This document shows positions 55,864-64,000 of a DNA stretch of 64,000 nt, piece by piece. Location: assembly GCF_002968295.1 (NCBI RefSeq), contig NZ_CP134399.1:2294001-2358000 (forward strand), given 5' to 3'. The position numbers and the translations under genes are program-made. The notes under the pieces were generated by a model, which did not search any database, was not told the origin of the DNA, and worked only from the letters and a program-made list of their open reading frames with translations. Positions within the stretch are counted from its first letter, which is position 1. The number at the start of each line of letters is the position of its first letter. This DNA is from Mycobacterium sp. ITM-2016-00317 (lineage in GTDB: Bacteria; Actinomycetota; Actinomycetes; Mycobacteriales; Mycobacteriaceae).

Positions 55864-56550
55864 TCAGTCGAGTTGGCGGTTTCCGTCGTCGACCACCCGT
55901 CCGGCCACCTGCACCCAGCCCTCGGGGCTCCACGTCGTCTCGATGACTGAGCCCTGCCCCTGCACGATGGTCAGATCCCGGCTGAGATGCTCGGTGATCC
56001 GGACTGCGGCCGCCCCGGTCGCCTCGTCCTCGCGGATCCCCAGGTGCGGTGCGAACATCCGGGACCGAATGGTGCCTGCCGACTCGTCCAGCCAGGTCCA
56101 CAGGTAATGCTCGGAACCGTCGGCGTAGTCATCGGGGTCGGCGGCGAAGAGCTCGTCGACCGAACCGACCTGGGCGATGGAGAACACGGGGGCCCACTGC
56201 GCGCGAGCGCTGACCGAGGTCAGCTCGTCGGCATAGGTGACTTGCACGATGCCCGCGGGCACCTGAAGCGTCTTGACCGGCATTCCGCGGTCCTTCAGCC
56301 ACCACGACGCCCCCACCGTGGGGTGTCCGGCGAACCGCATCTCGGCGGTGGGGGTGTAGATGTGGACTTGGGCGCTGTGCGTGCCCTCGCGCGGTAGGTG
56401 GACGAAAACCGTTTCGCTGTAACCCAATTCGGTGGCGATGCGCTGGCGTTCGGAGGCACTCACCGTCGCGGCGTCGACGACGCCGAGCGGGTTGCCGAAG
56501 TTTCCGTCGTGGTCGGTGAATACGCGCAACACGGTCACATCGATGGCCAT
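55864..56550 (-). CDS. PhzF-family isomerase/epimerase-like protein
   Basis: 228 aa. Begins [20 protein letters not shown], the PhzF family entry (VFT). [13 protein letters not shown] with the Glu corresponding to the PhzF catalytic Glu45, [13 protein letters not shown] and [10 protein letters not shown] are all typical. Rv2716 has the same place. Reaction unknown. Converges with nrdR (5 bp). Confidence 0.88.
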   Translation of the reverse strand: MAIDVTVLRVFTDHDGNFGNPLGVVDAATVSASERQRIATELGYSETVFVHLPREGTHSAQVHIYTPTAEMRFAGHPTVGASWWLKDRGMPVKTLQVPAGIVQVTYADELTSVSARAQWAPVFSIAQVGSVDELFAADPDDYADGSEHYLWTWLDESAGTIRSRMFAPHLGIREDEATGAAAVRITEHLSRDLTIVQGQGSVIETTWSPEGWVQVAGRVVDDGNRQLD

Positions 56551-56584
56551 GGCCCGATGCTACGTGCTCGGCCGGGCCGGCCGG

Positions 56585-57616
56585 TCAGGTTGCCGAGCGT
56601 TCGTCGGCTCCCATCGCATCGAGCACCGCGACGCGGGTGTCGACCGTGCCGGACAACGCGCGTTCGTTGAGGCCCGTGCGAAGCAGTTCGCGCAGATAGT
56701 CCTGGTCGTAAACGGCGGGTTCGGTCGAGTCGATGAACCTCTCGACCACCTCGACGAAACGGTCCGGGTCGTCGTGGAACGGGAAGTGGCCCGAACCCCG
56801 GAAGATCTCCAGCCGGGACCCCGGCATGGCGGCGTGCGCCATCTCCGCATGACCGACCGGGATGACGGCGTCGAGGTCACCCCAGATCAGTTGCACGGGA
56901 ACAGATTGCGTCAGATAGCAGCGATCCAGCATCGTGACCACCTGGCCGCGCCAGTCCACGACTGCGCGCAGGGTGCGGGCGAAAGCCGACGATGCCGTGG
57001 GTTCGGGCAGGTCGGCCAGGATGCGGAGCATGTGCGGGATGTCGTGGCCGACGCCGGTGGAGCCGAAGACCGTGCCGCCGAGGCGGCCGAGCGCCTGCAG
57101 CGCAGGCAGCACCATCGGGAGGCGCAGCAGCGACAGCGCCTCGGTGCCCAGCGGCATCGCGGCGATGCGCAGCGCGATGTTGACGTCCTTGGTGACCCCG
57201 CCCGCGCCGACCAGGATGAGCCGGTCCACCAATTGCGGGAACTGGTAGGCGAACTGCATCGCCACCCCGCCGCCGAGCGAGTGGCCGATCACCGTGGCCC
57301 TGTCGATGCCGAGGACACTGAGCAGATCCCGCATACCGTTGGCGTAGGCGGCCACCGAGTAGTCCGCGCGCGGCTTGTCCGACTTGCCGTGCCCGAGCAG
57401 ATCCGGCGCGATCACCGTGAACCGCTGGGCCAGTTGGGCCTGCACGGTGTCCCACGTGGTGGAGTTGTCGCCGATGCCGTGGATCAGCAGGATCGCCGGA
57501 CCGGAGCCGGCCACCCGGTAGGCCCGCCGGTAGCCGTGGATGGTGCAGTACTCCAGCGTCGGGGTGGTCTCGCGCACGGGGTGCAGATGCGGTTTGCGTT
57601 CGGTCATGTCGCCCAT
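56585..57616 (-). CDS. Alpha/beta hydrolase (Rv2715 homologue)
   Basis: 343 aa. Oxyanion strand LLIHGIGDNSTTWD; nucleophile elbow GHSLGG (Ser near 116); Asp in IWGDLDAVIP; His in GSGHFPFHDDP. A cap domain (about 155-240) sits between. Rv2715 of M. tuberculosis is similar and its substrate uncertain. ATG 57616 (or MTERKP at 57607). Followed on the same strand by PhzF (34 bp). Confidence 0.9.
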   Translation of the reverse strand: MGDMTERKPHLHPVRETTPTLEYCTIHGYRRAYRVAGSGPAILLIHGIGDNSTTWDTVQAQLAQRFTVIAPDLLGHGKSDKPRADYSVAAYANGMRDLLSVLGIDRATVIGHSLGGGVAMQFAYQFPQLVDRLILVGAGGVTKDVNIALRIAAMPLGTEALSLLRLPMVLPALQALGRLGGTVFGSTGVGHDIPHMLRILADLPEPTASSAFARTLRAVVDWRGQVVTMLDRCYLTQSVPVQLIWGDLDAVIPVGHAEMAHAAMPGSRLEIFRGSGHFPFHDDPDRFVEVVERFIDSTEPAVYDQDYLRELLRTGLNERALSGTVDTRVAVLDAMGADERSAT

Positions 57617-57648
57617 TCCGTCGTCGGCACGGCCGGCCGCCGGTGGCG

Positions 57649-58638
57649 CTACCGGCCGTCCCGGGGGTCTTCTCTGTCCTTGGGCTTCTTCTCACCGGCC
57701 TGTTCGGCGAGGAACCGCTCGAACTCGGCGCCGAGTTCGTCCCCGCTGGGCAGATCTTCGTCCCGCGCCAGAAGGGACCGGTTCTCCTGAGCAGCGACGA
57801 ACGCATCGTACTGACGCTCCAGGGCCTCCACCACCTGAGCGACCTCCGCGCTGGCTCCCACCTGCTCGTTGATCTTGTCGAGCACCTCGGCCGAGGCCTG
57901 GGTCAGCGCCGCGGTGGGGATCTGCAGCGACCCGTTTCTGGCGACCTCGGAGATCAGGGTCTCGGCCGCGGATGGATAGTCGGTCTGGGCCAGGTAATGC
58001 GGGACGTGCACGGTGAATCCGACGACTTCGTAGCCGTGCTGGGCCATCCGGAACTCCAACAGGCTCGACGCGCTGCCGGGCACCTGGACCTCGGTGACCC
58101 AAGGCTGGTGCTCGGCGATCAGCTCCTTGTCGTTGGAGTGTGCGGTCAGCGTCATCGGCCGGGTGTGTGGCACCGCCATCGGGATCGAGCCCAGCCCGAT
58201 CACCCGGCGCACACCGAGGCGCTCGGACAGCAGCCGGACCGCGGTGATGAACCGCTCCCAGCGCAGGTCGGGTTCGAGCCCGGCCAGCAGCAGGAACGGC
58301 GTGCCCACGCTGTCGTGCAGCGCGTACAGGTTCAGCGCCGGCTCGTCGTAGTGGGTGAAATGGTCGGTCTTGAACGTCATCAACGGCCGGCGGGACCGGT
58401 AGTCCAGCAGCTCGTCGATCGCGAAAGACGCCACCAGCTCGGTGTCGAGGGTGTCCTTGAGGTGCTGCACGGACAACCGGATCGCATGCCCGGCATCGGA
58501 GAACCCCTCGAGCGCGTGGACCAGCACCGGACCGCGGCCGTCGGGAGAGGACAGCTGCGGGGACGGGAACTCGAGTTCGTACATGCCGGTCTGTTCCGGG
58601 TGGTACTGCTGGCCGGAATCCTGCTCGTCGTCAGCCAT
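57649..58638 (-). CDS. PAC2 family protein (Rv2714 homologue)
   Basis: 329 aa. PAC2 (proteasome-assembly-chaperone-like) fold, seen in LVHALEGFSDAGHAIRLSVQ, VASFAIDELLDYRSRRPLM, LLLAGLEPDLRWERF and VIGLGSIPMAVPHTRP. The C-terminus (about 275-329) is acidic and likely disordered. Mycobacteria have a proteasome, but a chaperone role for this protein is unproven. Start ATG 58638 agrees with Rv2714; the longer upstream frame is rejected. Confidence 0.88.
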   Translation of the reverse strand: MADDEQDSGQQYHPEQTGMYELEFPSPQLSSPDGRGPVLVHALEGFSDAGHAIRLSVQHLKDTLDTELVASFAIDELLDYRSRRPLMTFKTDHFTHYDEPALNLYALHDSVGTPFLLLAGLEPDLRWERFITAVRLLSERLGVRRVIGLGSIPMAVPHTRPMTLTAHSNDKELIAEHQPWVTEVQVPGSASSLLEFRMAQHGYEVVGFTVHVPHYLAQTDYPSAAETLISEVARNGSLQIPTAALTQASAEVLDKINEQVGASAEVAQVVEALERQYDAFVAAQENRSLLARDEDLPSGDELGAEFERFLAEQAGEKKPKDREDPRDGR

Positions 58639-58818
58639 ATGTCTCGCCTTCCTCGGTTCGGTACTCACAACTGGTGATGCGGGCAAACCGTGAACCACAA
58701 GTGTCCCGCACGGATGCCGCGCCGCCACGCGGGGTGGCCCGCCGTCACGCAGATGTTCGAACACGCACACGCCGATGTGACATTCCGCGAGGAGCCCGCA
58801 ACGGGCAGGATCGGCGGA

Positions 58819-59589
58819 GTGGGTGGACTCCGGCGGGCGTGCCCGCTCCTGGCGGCGGCGCTGCTGGGCGCGTGTGCGGGCACCGAGCCCGCGCCGTCGC
58901 CACCGCCTGCAGGGGGTCTGCCGTCGGCGACGCCGGTGGCGCCGGACCCCCGCGTCGGAGCGGTGTTCGCCGGCGCCGCGGACCGTCACGTGTGCACCGG
59001 CTCGGTGCTGGACTCTGCGGCGGGCGATCTGATCCTGACCGCGGCGCACTGCCTGCCGGACGGCGTGGCGGCGGTGTTCGTACCGGAGTTCGGTGCGGGC
59101 CGCACACCGCGTGACGGTTGGCGGATCGACGCGGTGTTCCTGGACCCCCGGTGGGTGGACGGCAGCGAACCGGCCGCCGACTACGCGATCGCGCGGGTGA
59201 GCCGAGCCGACGGGAAGCGGCTGCCGCCGCCTGTCGGCGGTGGGCTGGAACTGGGCGCGGCGCCGGAATCGGGCCAGGAGGTCACCGTGATCGGCTACCC
59301 CGCAGGCGTCGGTGGCGGTCCATCGGTCTGCCGCGCACCGGCGGGCTTTGCGCGGCAGGGATTCCCGACACTGCACTGTGCCGGGGTGGTCGACGGCTTC
59401 TCCGGTGCGCCGTGGATCTCCGGGCCGACGGTGACCGGTCTGATCGGTGGCCTCGACGGTGGGGGATGCGCCGAGGAGGTCTCGTTCTCGCCGCCCTTCG
59501 ACGACGGGATCGCCGCACTGATGGCGCGTGCGGAGGCCGGCGGACCCGGTGACGAGGCGCCGGGGGCATTCGACGACGGCTGCGCGTGA
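58819..59589 (+). CDS. Trypsin-like serine protease lipoprotein
   Basis: 256 aa from GTG 58819. A short signal peptide ends in lipobox LLGAC (Cys19), followed by a Pro/Ala linker. Chymotrypsin-fold triad: His in LTAAHC, Asp in DYAIARV and Ser in DGFSGAPW, a GFSGAP variant of GDSGGP. Cys pairs VCTGSV/HCLP and VCRAP/LHCAG could form disulfides. The open frame reaches back to 58690, giving an implausible signal peptide. Not present at this place in M. tuberculosis as far as I recall. Confidence 0.78.
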   Translation: MGGLRRACPLLAAALLGACAGTEPAPSPPPAGGLPSATPVAPDPRVGAVFAGAADRHVCTGSVLDSAAGDLILTAAHCLPDGVAAVFVPEFGAGRTPRDGWRIDAVFLDPRWVDGSEPAADYAIARVSRADGKRLPPPVGGGLELGAAPESGQEVTVIGYPAGVGGGPSVCRAPAGFARQGFPTLHCAGVVDGFSGAPWISGPTVTGLIGGLDGGGCAEEVSFSPPFDDGIAALMARAEAGGPGDEAPGAFDDGCA

Positions 59590-59687
59590 CGGCCGGTTTC
59601 ATCCCCAGATCCGATTTCATCCACAGTTGCGCCGCGCCCGCACGCCTTCGAACGATCGGTGTCGGCGGCGGTTGCGAGGTTGGCCAC

Positions 59688-60737
59688 ATGGCCTCAACAC
59701 CTCACCCGTATCCCTCGCTCGACCGCCCCGGCGCCCTGATCGCGGCACTACCCGCCGTGCTCGGCTTCGTGCCGGTGAAATCACTGGTCCTGATGACCAT
59801 CGCCGACGGCGAGATGGGCGCCGTGCTGCGCGCCGACCTGTCCGATCGGCCCGCCGATCAGCTGTACCGGCTGGCCGAACTGGCGGCCTTGTCCGGTGCC
59901 GACGCCGCGGTGGCGGTGATCGTCGACGCCGACGGCGCGTACTGCCCGATGTGCGCCGAGGAACACCGGCAGCTGGCCGAGGAGCTGACCCGGGAGATGG
60001 AGACGCAGGACGTCGAACTGATCGCCTGCCACGTCGTCGCCGAGATCGCTGCGGGCGCGCAGTGGTACTGCGCCGACGGCTGCGGCAACTCCGGCGTCGT
60101 CGAGGACCCGAACGCGTCGCCGACGGCGGTCGCCGCAGTGCTCGACGGTCGCAGGCTCTACCAGCGGCGCGAGGAGCTCGTCGCGGTGGTCACCACGGCC
60201 GACCCGGCGCGCACCGCGGCGCTGGCCCGCGCGATCGAGGCCGCCGGACCGCCCGCTCCGTCGCGGCCGGACCCGCTGGTACGCGGGGACATCGAGCATG
60301 CGCTGGCGTGCGCCGGCCGGTTCAAGGACGGCGGTGCCCTCGCTGAGGAGGACCGGGTGCGGCTGGCGTGGTCGCTGACCGACGATCGCGTGCGCGACAC
60401 CCTCTATGCGCTGGCGGTCGGGGACGGCGCCGGCGCGGCCGAGGCGCTGTGGGCCGAACTGGCGCGGTGCCTGCCCGAGCCGTGGCGGGTGGAAGCACTG
60501 GTGGTGCTGGCGTTTTCGGCCTATGCGCGCGGTGACGGTCCGTTGACCGGTATCGCGCTGGACGAGGCGTTACGGGCCCAGCCGGCACACCGGATGGCCG
60601 GGATGCTGGATCAGGCGCTGCAGTCCGGGATGCGGCCCGAACAGATCCGGGAGCTCGCGCGGACCGGGTACCGGCTGGCCCGCCAGCTCGGGGTGCGCCT
60701 GCCGGCGCGGCGGCCGTTCGGGCGCAGAGCGGGGTAG
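59688..60737 (+). CDS. DUF4192 family protein
   Basis: 349 aa from ATG 59688 (MASTPHPYPSL); an overlapping GTG at 59586 would add 34 residues. DUF4192 hallmarks: ALIAALPAVLGFVPVKSLVL near 18-38, LRADLSD, TREMETQDVELIACHVV and the C-terminal YARGDGPLTGIALDEALRAQPAHRMAGML. Found across actinobacteria near ideR/sigB; function unknown. It converges with ideR 5 bp later. Confidence 0.87.
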   Translation: MASTPHPYPSLDRPGALIAALPAVLGFVPVKSLVLMTIADGEMGAVLRADLSDRPADQLYRLAELAALSGADAAVAVIVDADGAYCPMCAEEHRQLAEELTREMETQDVELIACHVVAEIAAGAQWYCADGCGNSGVVEDPNASPTAVAAVLDGRRLYQRREELVAVVTTADPARTAALARAIEAAGPPAPSRPDPLVRGDIEHALACAGRFKDGGALAEEDRVRLAWSLTDDRVRDTLYALAVGDGAGAAEALWAELARCLPEPWRVEALVVLAFSAYARGDGPLTGIALDEALRAQPAHRMAGMLDQALQSGMRPEQIRELARTGYRLARQLGVRLPARRPFGRRAG

Positions 60738-60742
60738 GTCGG

Positions 60743-61432
60743 TCAGACCTTCTCGACCTTGACGGCGTGCGCCATCTCGTGGGGCAGCTCGACCTGCTCG
60801 TGCCCGGGGATCACGATGTTGACGCCGCCGTGGTCGTTGACCTCGACGGTGACCCTGGCGTTCGGTACCACGCCGGCCTCCTTGAGGCGGGCGATCAGAT
60901 CCGCGTCGCCCTGGACGTGCTCGGTCAGCTGGCGCACGACCACGGCCACCGGCATGCCCGCGGGCAGCTCGGTGAGCCGCACCAGGGCGAAGCTCTCGAA
61001 GCTCTCGTCGCCGACACCGAGCTCGGCCAGGCCGGGGATCGGGTTGCCGAACGGGGAGGTGGTGGGATTGTTGAGCACCTGGACCAGCCTGCGCTCGACG
61101 TCGACGCTCATCACGTGCTCCCAGCGGCAGGCCTCGGCGTGCACTTCCTCCCAGGGCAGCCCGATGACATCGACCAGCAGGCGCTCGGCGAGCCGGTGCT
61201 TGCGCATCACCGCGACCGCGAGAGCGCGACCCTTGTCGGTCAGTTCCAGATGCCGGTCGCCGGCGACGTGCAGCAGCCCGTCGCGCTCCATCCGGGAGAC
61301 GGTCTGGCTGACGGTCGGGCCGCTCTGATCGAGACGCTCGGCGATGCGCGCGCGCAGTGGGATCACGCCCTCTTCCTCGAGGTCGTAGATCGTGCGCAGG
61401 TACATCTCGGTGGTATCAACCAGATCGTTCAT
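60743..61432 (-). CDS. ideR: Iron-dependent repressor IdeR
   Basis: 229 aa DtxR-family Fe2+ sensor, represses siderophore genes and activates bfrA/B. Winged helix 1-73 (ARIAERLDQSGPTVSQTVS recognition region). Dimer and metal domain 74-140 (metal ligands Met10, HAEACRWEH with Cys102-type Glu/Cys/His). SH3-like C-terminus (VVPNARVTVEVND to end). A TAGACT box lies upstream. Same neighbour order (ideR-sigB) as M. tuberculosis. Confidence 0.96.
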   Translation of the reverse strand: MNDLVDTTEMYLRTIYDLEEEGVIPLRARIAERLDQSGPTVSQTVSRMERDGLLHVAGDRHLELTDKGRALAVAVMRKHRLAERLLVDVIGLPWEEVHAEACRWEHVMSVDVERRLVQVLNNPTTSPFGNPIPGLAELGVGDESFESFALVRLTELPAGMPVAVVVRQLTEHVQGDADLIARLKEAGVVPNARVTVEVNDHGGVNIVIPGHEQVELPHEMAHAVKVEKV

Positions 61433-61456
61433 CGCAAACCCTCCGTCCGGACCGAG

Positions 61457-61462
61457 TCTACC
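61457..61462 (-). promoter_or_regulatory. -10 element of ideR
   Basis: TAGACT on the minus strand, 24 nt before the ATG, with GGAGGG as ribosome site between. A short leader is implied. Confidence 0.35.
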
Positions 61463-61532
61463 GGCCAGATCATCAAATACGGCGCTTCCTCACGCGAGGC
61501 CGGACACACCTGCGCCTGCGCGCACGCAGAAA

Positions 61533-61555
61533 GCCCGCCGGGGTCGCCGGCGGGC
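61533..61555 (-). terminator. Intrinsic terminator of sigB
   Basis: GCCCGCCGG and CCGGCGGGC form a 9-bp stem with a 5-nt loop; on the minus strand it is followed by TTTCT. It lies 30 bp after the sigB stop and before ideR. Confidence 0.85.
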
Positions 61556-61585
61556 CTTCGCTCGTGTGGGGTCGGGCGGTGGGCG

Positions 61586-62545
61586 TCAGCTCGCGTAGGA
61601 CCGCAGGCGGTCGGCGCGCTCACCGTTGCGCAGCTTGGCCATCACTTCGCGCTCGATCTGGCGCACCCGCTCGCGGGAAAGCCCGAACAGCTTGCCGATC
61701 TGATCGAGGGTGCGGGGCTGGCCGTCGTCGAGGCCGAACCGCAACCGGATGACCTGCTGTTCGCGCTCGTCGAGGGTGGCGAGCACGTAGCGGATGTCGG
61801 TGTGCAGCAACTCGGAGATGACGGCGTTCTCGGCCGACATCGCCTCGGCGTCCTCGATGAAGTCACCGAGCGGCGCCTCCTCGTCGCTGCCGACCGGCAT
61901 GTCCAGGCTCACCGGGTCGCGGCTGTGCTCCAGCAGATCGTTGATCTTCTCGACCGGGATGCCCGACTCGGCGGCCAGTTCCTCGTCGGTGGCCTCGCGG
62001 CCGAGGTTCTGATGCATCTCCCGCTTGATCCGGGCGAGCTTGTTGACCTGCTCGACCAGGTGCACCGGGAGCCGAATGGTGCGGCTCTGGTCGGCCATGC
62101 CGCGGGTGATCGCCTGACGGATCCACCACGTGGCGTAGGTGGAGAACTTGAAGCCCTTCGCGTAGTCGAACTTCTCCATCGCGCGGATGAGGCCGAGGTT
62201 GCCCTCCTGGATCAGGTCGAGCAGCGGCATGCCGCGGCCGGTGTAGCGCTTGGCCAGCGACACCACCAATCGCAGGTTCGCTTCGAGCAGGTGGCGACGC
62301 GCGGCCTCGCCGTCGCGCACCACCGCGGCCAGGTCCCTCTTCCGGTTCTCGCCCAGACGCTTCCGGGTGTCGAGAAGGTGCTGTGCGTACAACCCTGCTT
62401 CGATCCTCTTGGCCAGCTCCACCTCATCGGCGGCGTTGAGCAACGCTGTCTTGCCGATGCCGTTCAGGTAGACCCGCACCAAGTCGGCGGCTGGACTCTG
62501 AGCGTCCAGATCCTGGTCGATGCGGCTGGTGGTGGCATTTGCCAT
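61586..62545 (-). CDS. sigB: RNA polymerase sigma factor SigB
   Basis: 319-aa group 2 sigma factor for general stress and stationary phase. Region 1.2 [16 protein letters not shown]; region 2 with [19 protein letters not shown] and [16 protein letters not shown]; region 3; region 4 ends with [18 protein letters not shown]. Close in size to M. tuberculosis SigB (323). A SigE/SigH-like promoter upstream and a terminator downstream define a single-gene unit. Confidence 0.96.
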   Translation of the reverse strand: MANATTSRIDQDLDAQSPAADLVRVYLNGIGKTALLNAADEVELAKRIEAGLYAQHLLDTRKRLGENRKRDLAAVVRDGEAARRHLLEANLRLVVSLAKRYTGRGMPLLDLIQEGNLGLIRAMEKFDYAKGFKFSTYATWWIRQAITRGMADQSRTIRLPVHLVEQVNKLARIKREMHQNLGREATDEELAAESGIPVEKINDLLEHSRDPVSLDMPVGSDEEAPLGDFIEDAEAMSAENAVISELLHTDIRYVLATLDEREQQVIRLRFGLDDGQPRTLDQIGKLFGLSRERVRQIEREVMAKLRNGERADRLRSYAS

Positions 62546-62582
62546 GTCGGCCTCCTGATCGGGTGGGACTTACATGAGCTAC

Positions 62583-62609
62583 AACGTCCCAAGCCCGAAA
62601 TGAGTTCCC
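62583..62609 (-). promoter_or_regulatory. SigE/SigH-type promoter of sigB
   Basis: Minus strand GGGAAC (62609-62604), 17 nt, CGTT (62586-62583). In M. tuberculosis sigB is transcribed by SigE and SigH from this kind of promoter. Confidence 0.8.
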
Positions 62610-62692
62610 GCGATCCCTGTGCTTCACACCTTCTGATCTGCGGTTATTGGCCCGTGACCTGAGAATGTGCTGAGAATGGCGAAAGAAAGCGC

Positions 62693-63136
62693 TCAGCCAG
62701 GAAGATCGCCACGCGGATCGCCGGCCTCATGTTGCGGCGCAGCGTGGGTCGCGCCGTCGATTGCCGGGCGCTCGGCAGTGGGGAACAGCGGGATCCGCCG
62801 CGGCGTGTCGTAGCGACGGGGTTCTTCGGCCTTGCGGGGCGGCCGGTCGTTGGCGATGAGCACCGCCATCCACGGCAGCGGGATGGCCACCAGGATGATG
62901 GCCAGGGAGATCAGCCCGTTGTGCCAGATGTTGTAGGCGACCGCGGCGAGGATCAGCGAAGGGATGCGGAAGGACATCAGGGTGAGGTACTTGCGCACAC
63001 GCCGGCGATGTTGTTCTTCGTAGGCGGGAGCGGCCCGGGTGATCAGTACCGGGCGTCCCTCGTCGTCGAAACTCAGCTCCGAGTCACGCACGGGATCACG
63101 ATGCTCAATCCGGCGTTCATACCTCCACTGTTCCAC
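62693..63136 (-). CDS. DUF3099 family membrane protein
   Basis: 147 aa with two adjacent helices (LMSFRIPSLILAAVAYNIWH and LISLAIILVAIPLPWMAVLI). VLITRAAPAYEEQHRRRVRKY precedes them, with IANDRPPRK after: the DUF3099 core. Corresponds to Rv2709. Function unknown. N-terminal start at GTG 63136 is uncertain. Confidence 0.85.
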   Translation of the reverse strand: MEQWRYERRIEHRDPVRDSELSFDDEGRPVLITRAAPAYEEQHRRRVRKYLTLMSFRIPSLILAAVAYNIWHNGLISLAIILVAIPLPWMAVLIANDRPPRKAEEPRRYDTPRRIPLFPTAERPAIDGATHAAPQHEAGDPRGDLPG

Positions 63137-63198
63137 ATTCCGGCCCGCCTACACCCATCGCGTTTCTTACCGATCGAGGGCGGGGCAGAATGGGCGCC

Positions 63199-63435
63199 AT
63201 GCAGACCGACACCATCGAACGGACCGACGCCGACGAACGCGTCGACGACGGGACAGACGACGACACCCCGAAGTTCTTCCACTACGTCAAGAAGGACAAG
63301 ATCGCCGAGAGCGCGGTGATGGGCACCCACGTGGTGGCGCTGTGCGGCGAGGTGTTCCCGGTGACCCGTTCGGCCAAGCCGGGGTCTCCGGTGTGCCCCG
63401 ACTGCAAGCGGATCTACGAGCAGCTCAAGAAGTAG
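63199..63435 (+). CDS. DUF3039 family protein (Rv2708c homologue)
   Basis: 78 aa. Ends with a small Cys-containing unit VALCGEVFPVTRSAKPGSPVCPDCKRIYEQL, a possible zinc ribbon (C...CxxC). FFHYVKKDKIAESAVMGTHV is the DUF3039 hallmark. Start ATG 63199 (MQTDTIERTDADER) chosen over ATG 63190 by similarity. Divergent from DUF3099 (62 bp). Confidence 0.85.
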   Translation: MQTDTIERTDADERVDDGTDDDTPKFFHYVKKDKIAESAVMGTHVVALCGEVFPVTRSAKPGSPVCPDCKRIYEQLKK

Positions 63436-64000
63436 CCGCGTCGCCGCCGGCCGCCGGGCTCTCGGCGGCCGGCGCCGCCGGTGCCGGGGACGGCCTGGTG
63501 CGTGCGCTGCGGTTTTCGGCCTTGGCTCCCAGCCACGCCCGCAGCCGGTTGGCGTGCGTCTCGGGCGCCGGGAACTCCTCCTGAACGGCGGCGTTCAACT
63601 CGGCGCCGATCATGATCGAGAACCCGAGGAAGAACGCGAACAGCAGGAACGCGATCGGGGTGGCCAACGCACCGTAGGTGTAGCCGGTGCTGGTGATCCA
63701 GGTCAGATACACCCGCAGCCCCCAGGTCGCGATCAGGAACACCGAGGTCGCCAGCACCGATCCCAGCACCAGTCGGTGCGACGGCAGCGGTTTGGGCAGC
63801 GAGACCCGGTAGAGCAGGTTCACCGACACCGTCAGCGCCAGGAACAGCACCGGGAAATAGCCCATGCTCAGCACGTGGTCCCAGCTGTCGGGGATGAACT
63901 CGGCGACCTTGCGCGGGCCCAGCGCCAGGAACGGCGCCGCGGCGATCGCGCCCACGAGCATCACGACGTAGAGGCCGAGTGCGTAGAAGCGTTGTCGCAC
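63425..64000 (-). CDS. YihY/BrkB-family membrane protein (partial, window edge)
   Basis: C-terminal 191 codons only; the gene continues beyond 64000. Four or so helices are visible (VVMLVGAIAAAPFLALG, YFPVLFLALTVSVNLLY, VLATSVFLIATWGLRVYL, PIAFLLFAFFLGFSIMIG). GAELNAAVQEEFP and a disordered Pro/Ala tail follow. Matches Rv2707 in position. The 3' end overlaps DUF3039 by 11 bp. Function in the family is unsettled. Confidence 0.83.
   Translation of the reverse strand: MRQRFYALGLYVVMLVGAIAAAPFLALGPRKVAEFIPDSWDHVLSMGYFPVLFLALTVSVNLLYRVSLPKPLPSHRLVLGSVLATSVFLIATWGLRVYLTWITSTGYTYGALATPIAFLLFAFFLGFSIMIGAELNAAVQEEFPAPETHANRLRAWLGAKAENRSARTRPSPAPAAPAAESPAAGGDAATS

Noticed and set aside
58690..58818. 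Upstream extension of the serine protease from ATG 58690
   Set aside because: It would place 43 charged residues before the signal peptide; GTG 58819 gives a proper lipoprotein signal.
59640..59670. TTCGAACGATCGG before DUF4192 as a LexA box
   Set aside because: Only one half-site matches; the second half and spacing do not.

Overview
This window is chromosomal DNA of a mycobacterium, most probably a fast-growing environmental species (Mycolicibacterium type). The evidence is very high GC, dense genes with frequent ATGA/GTGA overlaps, leaderless promoters (a TANNNT box 6-8 nt before the start codon), and gene order that follows M. tuberculosis H37Rv in reverse from about Rv2765 (left) to Rv2707 (right). 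Unlike M. tuberculosis, recA has no intein, Rv2742c and PE_PGRS47 are missing, and a ~14 kb [NiFe]-hydrogenase locus lies between the DUF3046 gene and recA. From memory, that is also the arrangement in M. smegmatis.

Layout. 1-6.3 kb: end of a dienelactone hydrolase, then thyA, dfrA, a YcaQ-type glycosylase, thyX, dapA and RNase J (folate/thymidylate, DNA repair, lysine, RNA decay). Between thyA and dfrA is a 33-bp tandem repeat that forms a small ORF joined to both neighbours by ATGA overlaps. 6.3-9.2 kb: orphan response regulator and an operon of monooxygenase-like protein, mycofactocin-type SDR and methyltransferase. 9.3-17.2 kb: ftsK, argA, pgsA3, the SigE-type clgR-pspA-pspM envelope-stress operon, ephG, a glycosyltransferase and DUF3046.

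17.2-31.7 kb, minus strand: a group 1h (actinobacterial, high-affinity H2-oxidising) hydrogenase locus. It holds hypA-hypB, then hhyS-hhyL-hhyE, the poorly characterised genes DUF5947, DUF6084, a 442-aa protein, a 39-aa membrane peptide, a maturation protease, and hypC-hypF-hypC-hypD-hypE-DUF6390. Two genes here carry single-base insertions (hypC, DUF5947) and the protease has no standard start codon; a nearby FAD monooxygenase is also frameshifted. These are either real decay in this strain or sequence errors.

31.8-47.7 kb: recA-recX with a LexA box and a PafBC-type promoter, the broken monooxygenase, a glutamate-type ABC transporter (gluA-D), miaB, membrane proteins, miaA, dapF and hflX. 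47.9-64 kb: DEAD-box helicase, BisC-type molybdoenzyme, LGFP-repeat membrane protein, the lexA / LysM (Rv2719c-like) divergent SOS locus, nrdR, PhzF-like, hydrolase and PAC2 proteins, a trypsin-like lipoprotein, DUF4192, ideR, sigB (SigE/SigH-type promoter), DUF3099, DUF3039 and the end of a YihY/BrkB membrane protein.

No gene-free stretch exceeds 300 bases; the longest gaps (31731-31966, 51541-51770, 47736-47956, 54587-54795) are promoter or leader regions. I found no rRNA, tRNA, insertion sequence, prophage or CRISPR array.
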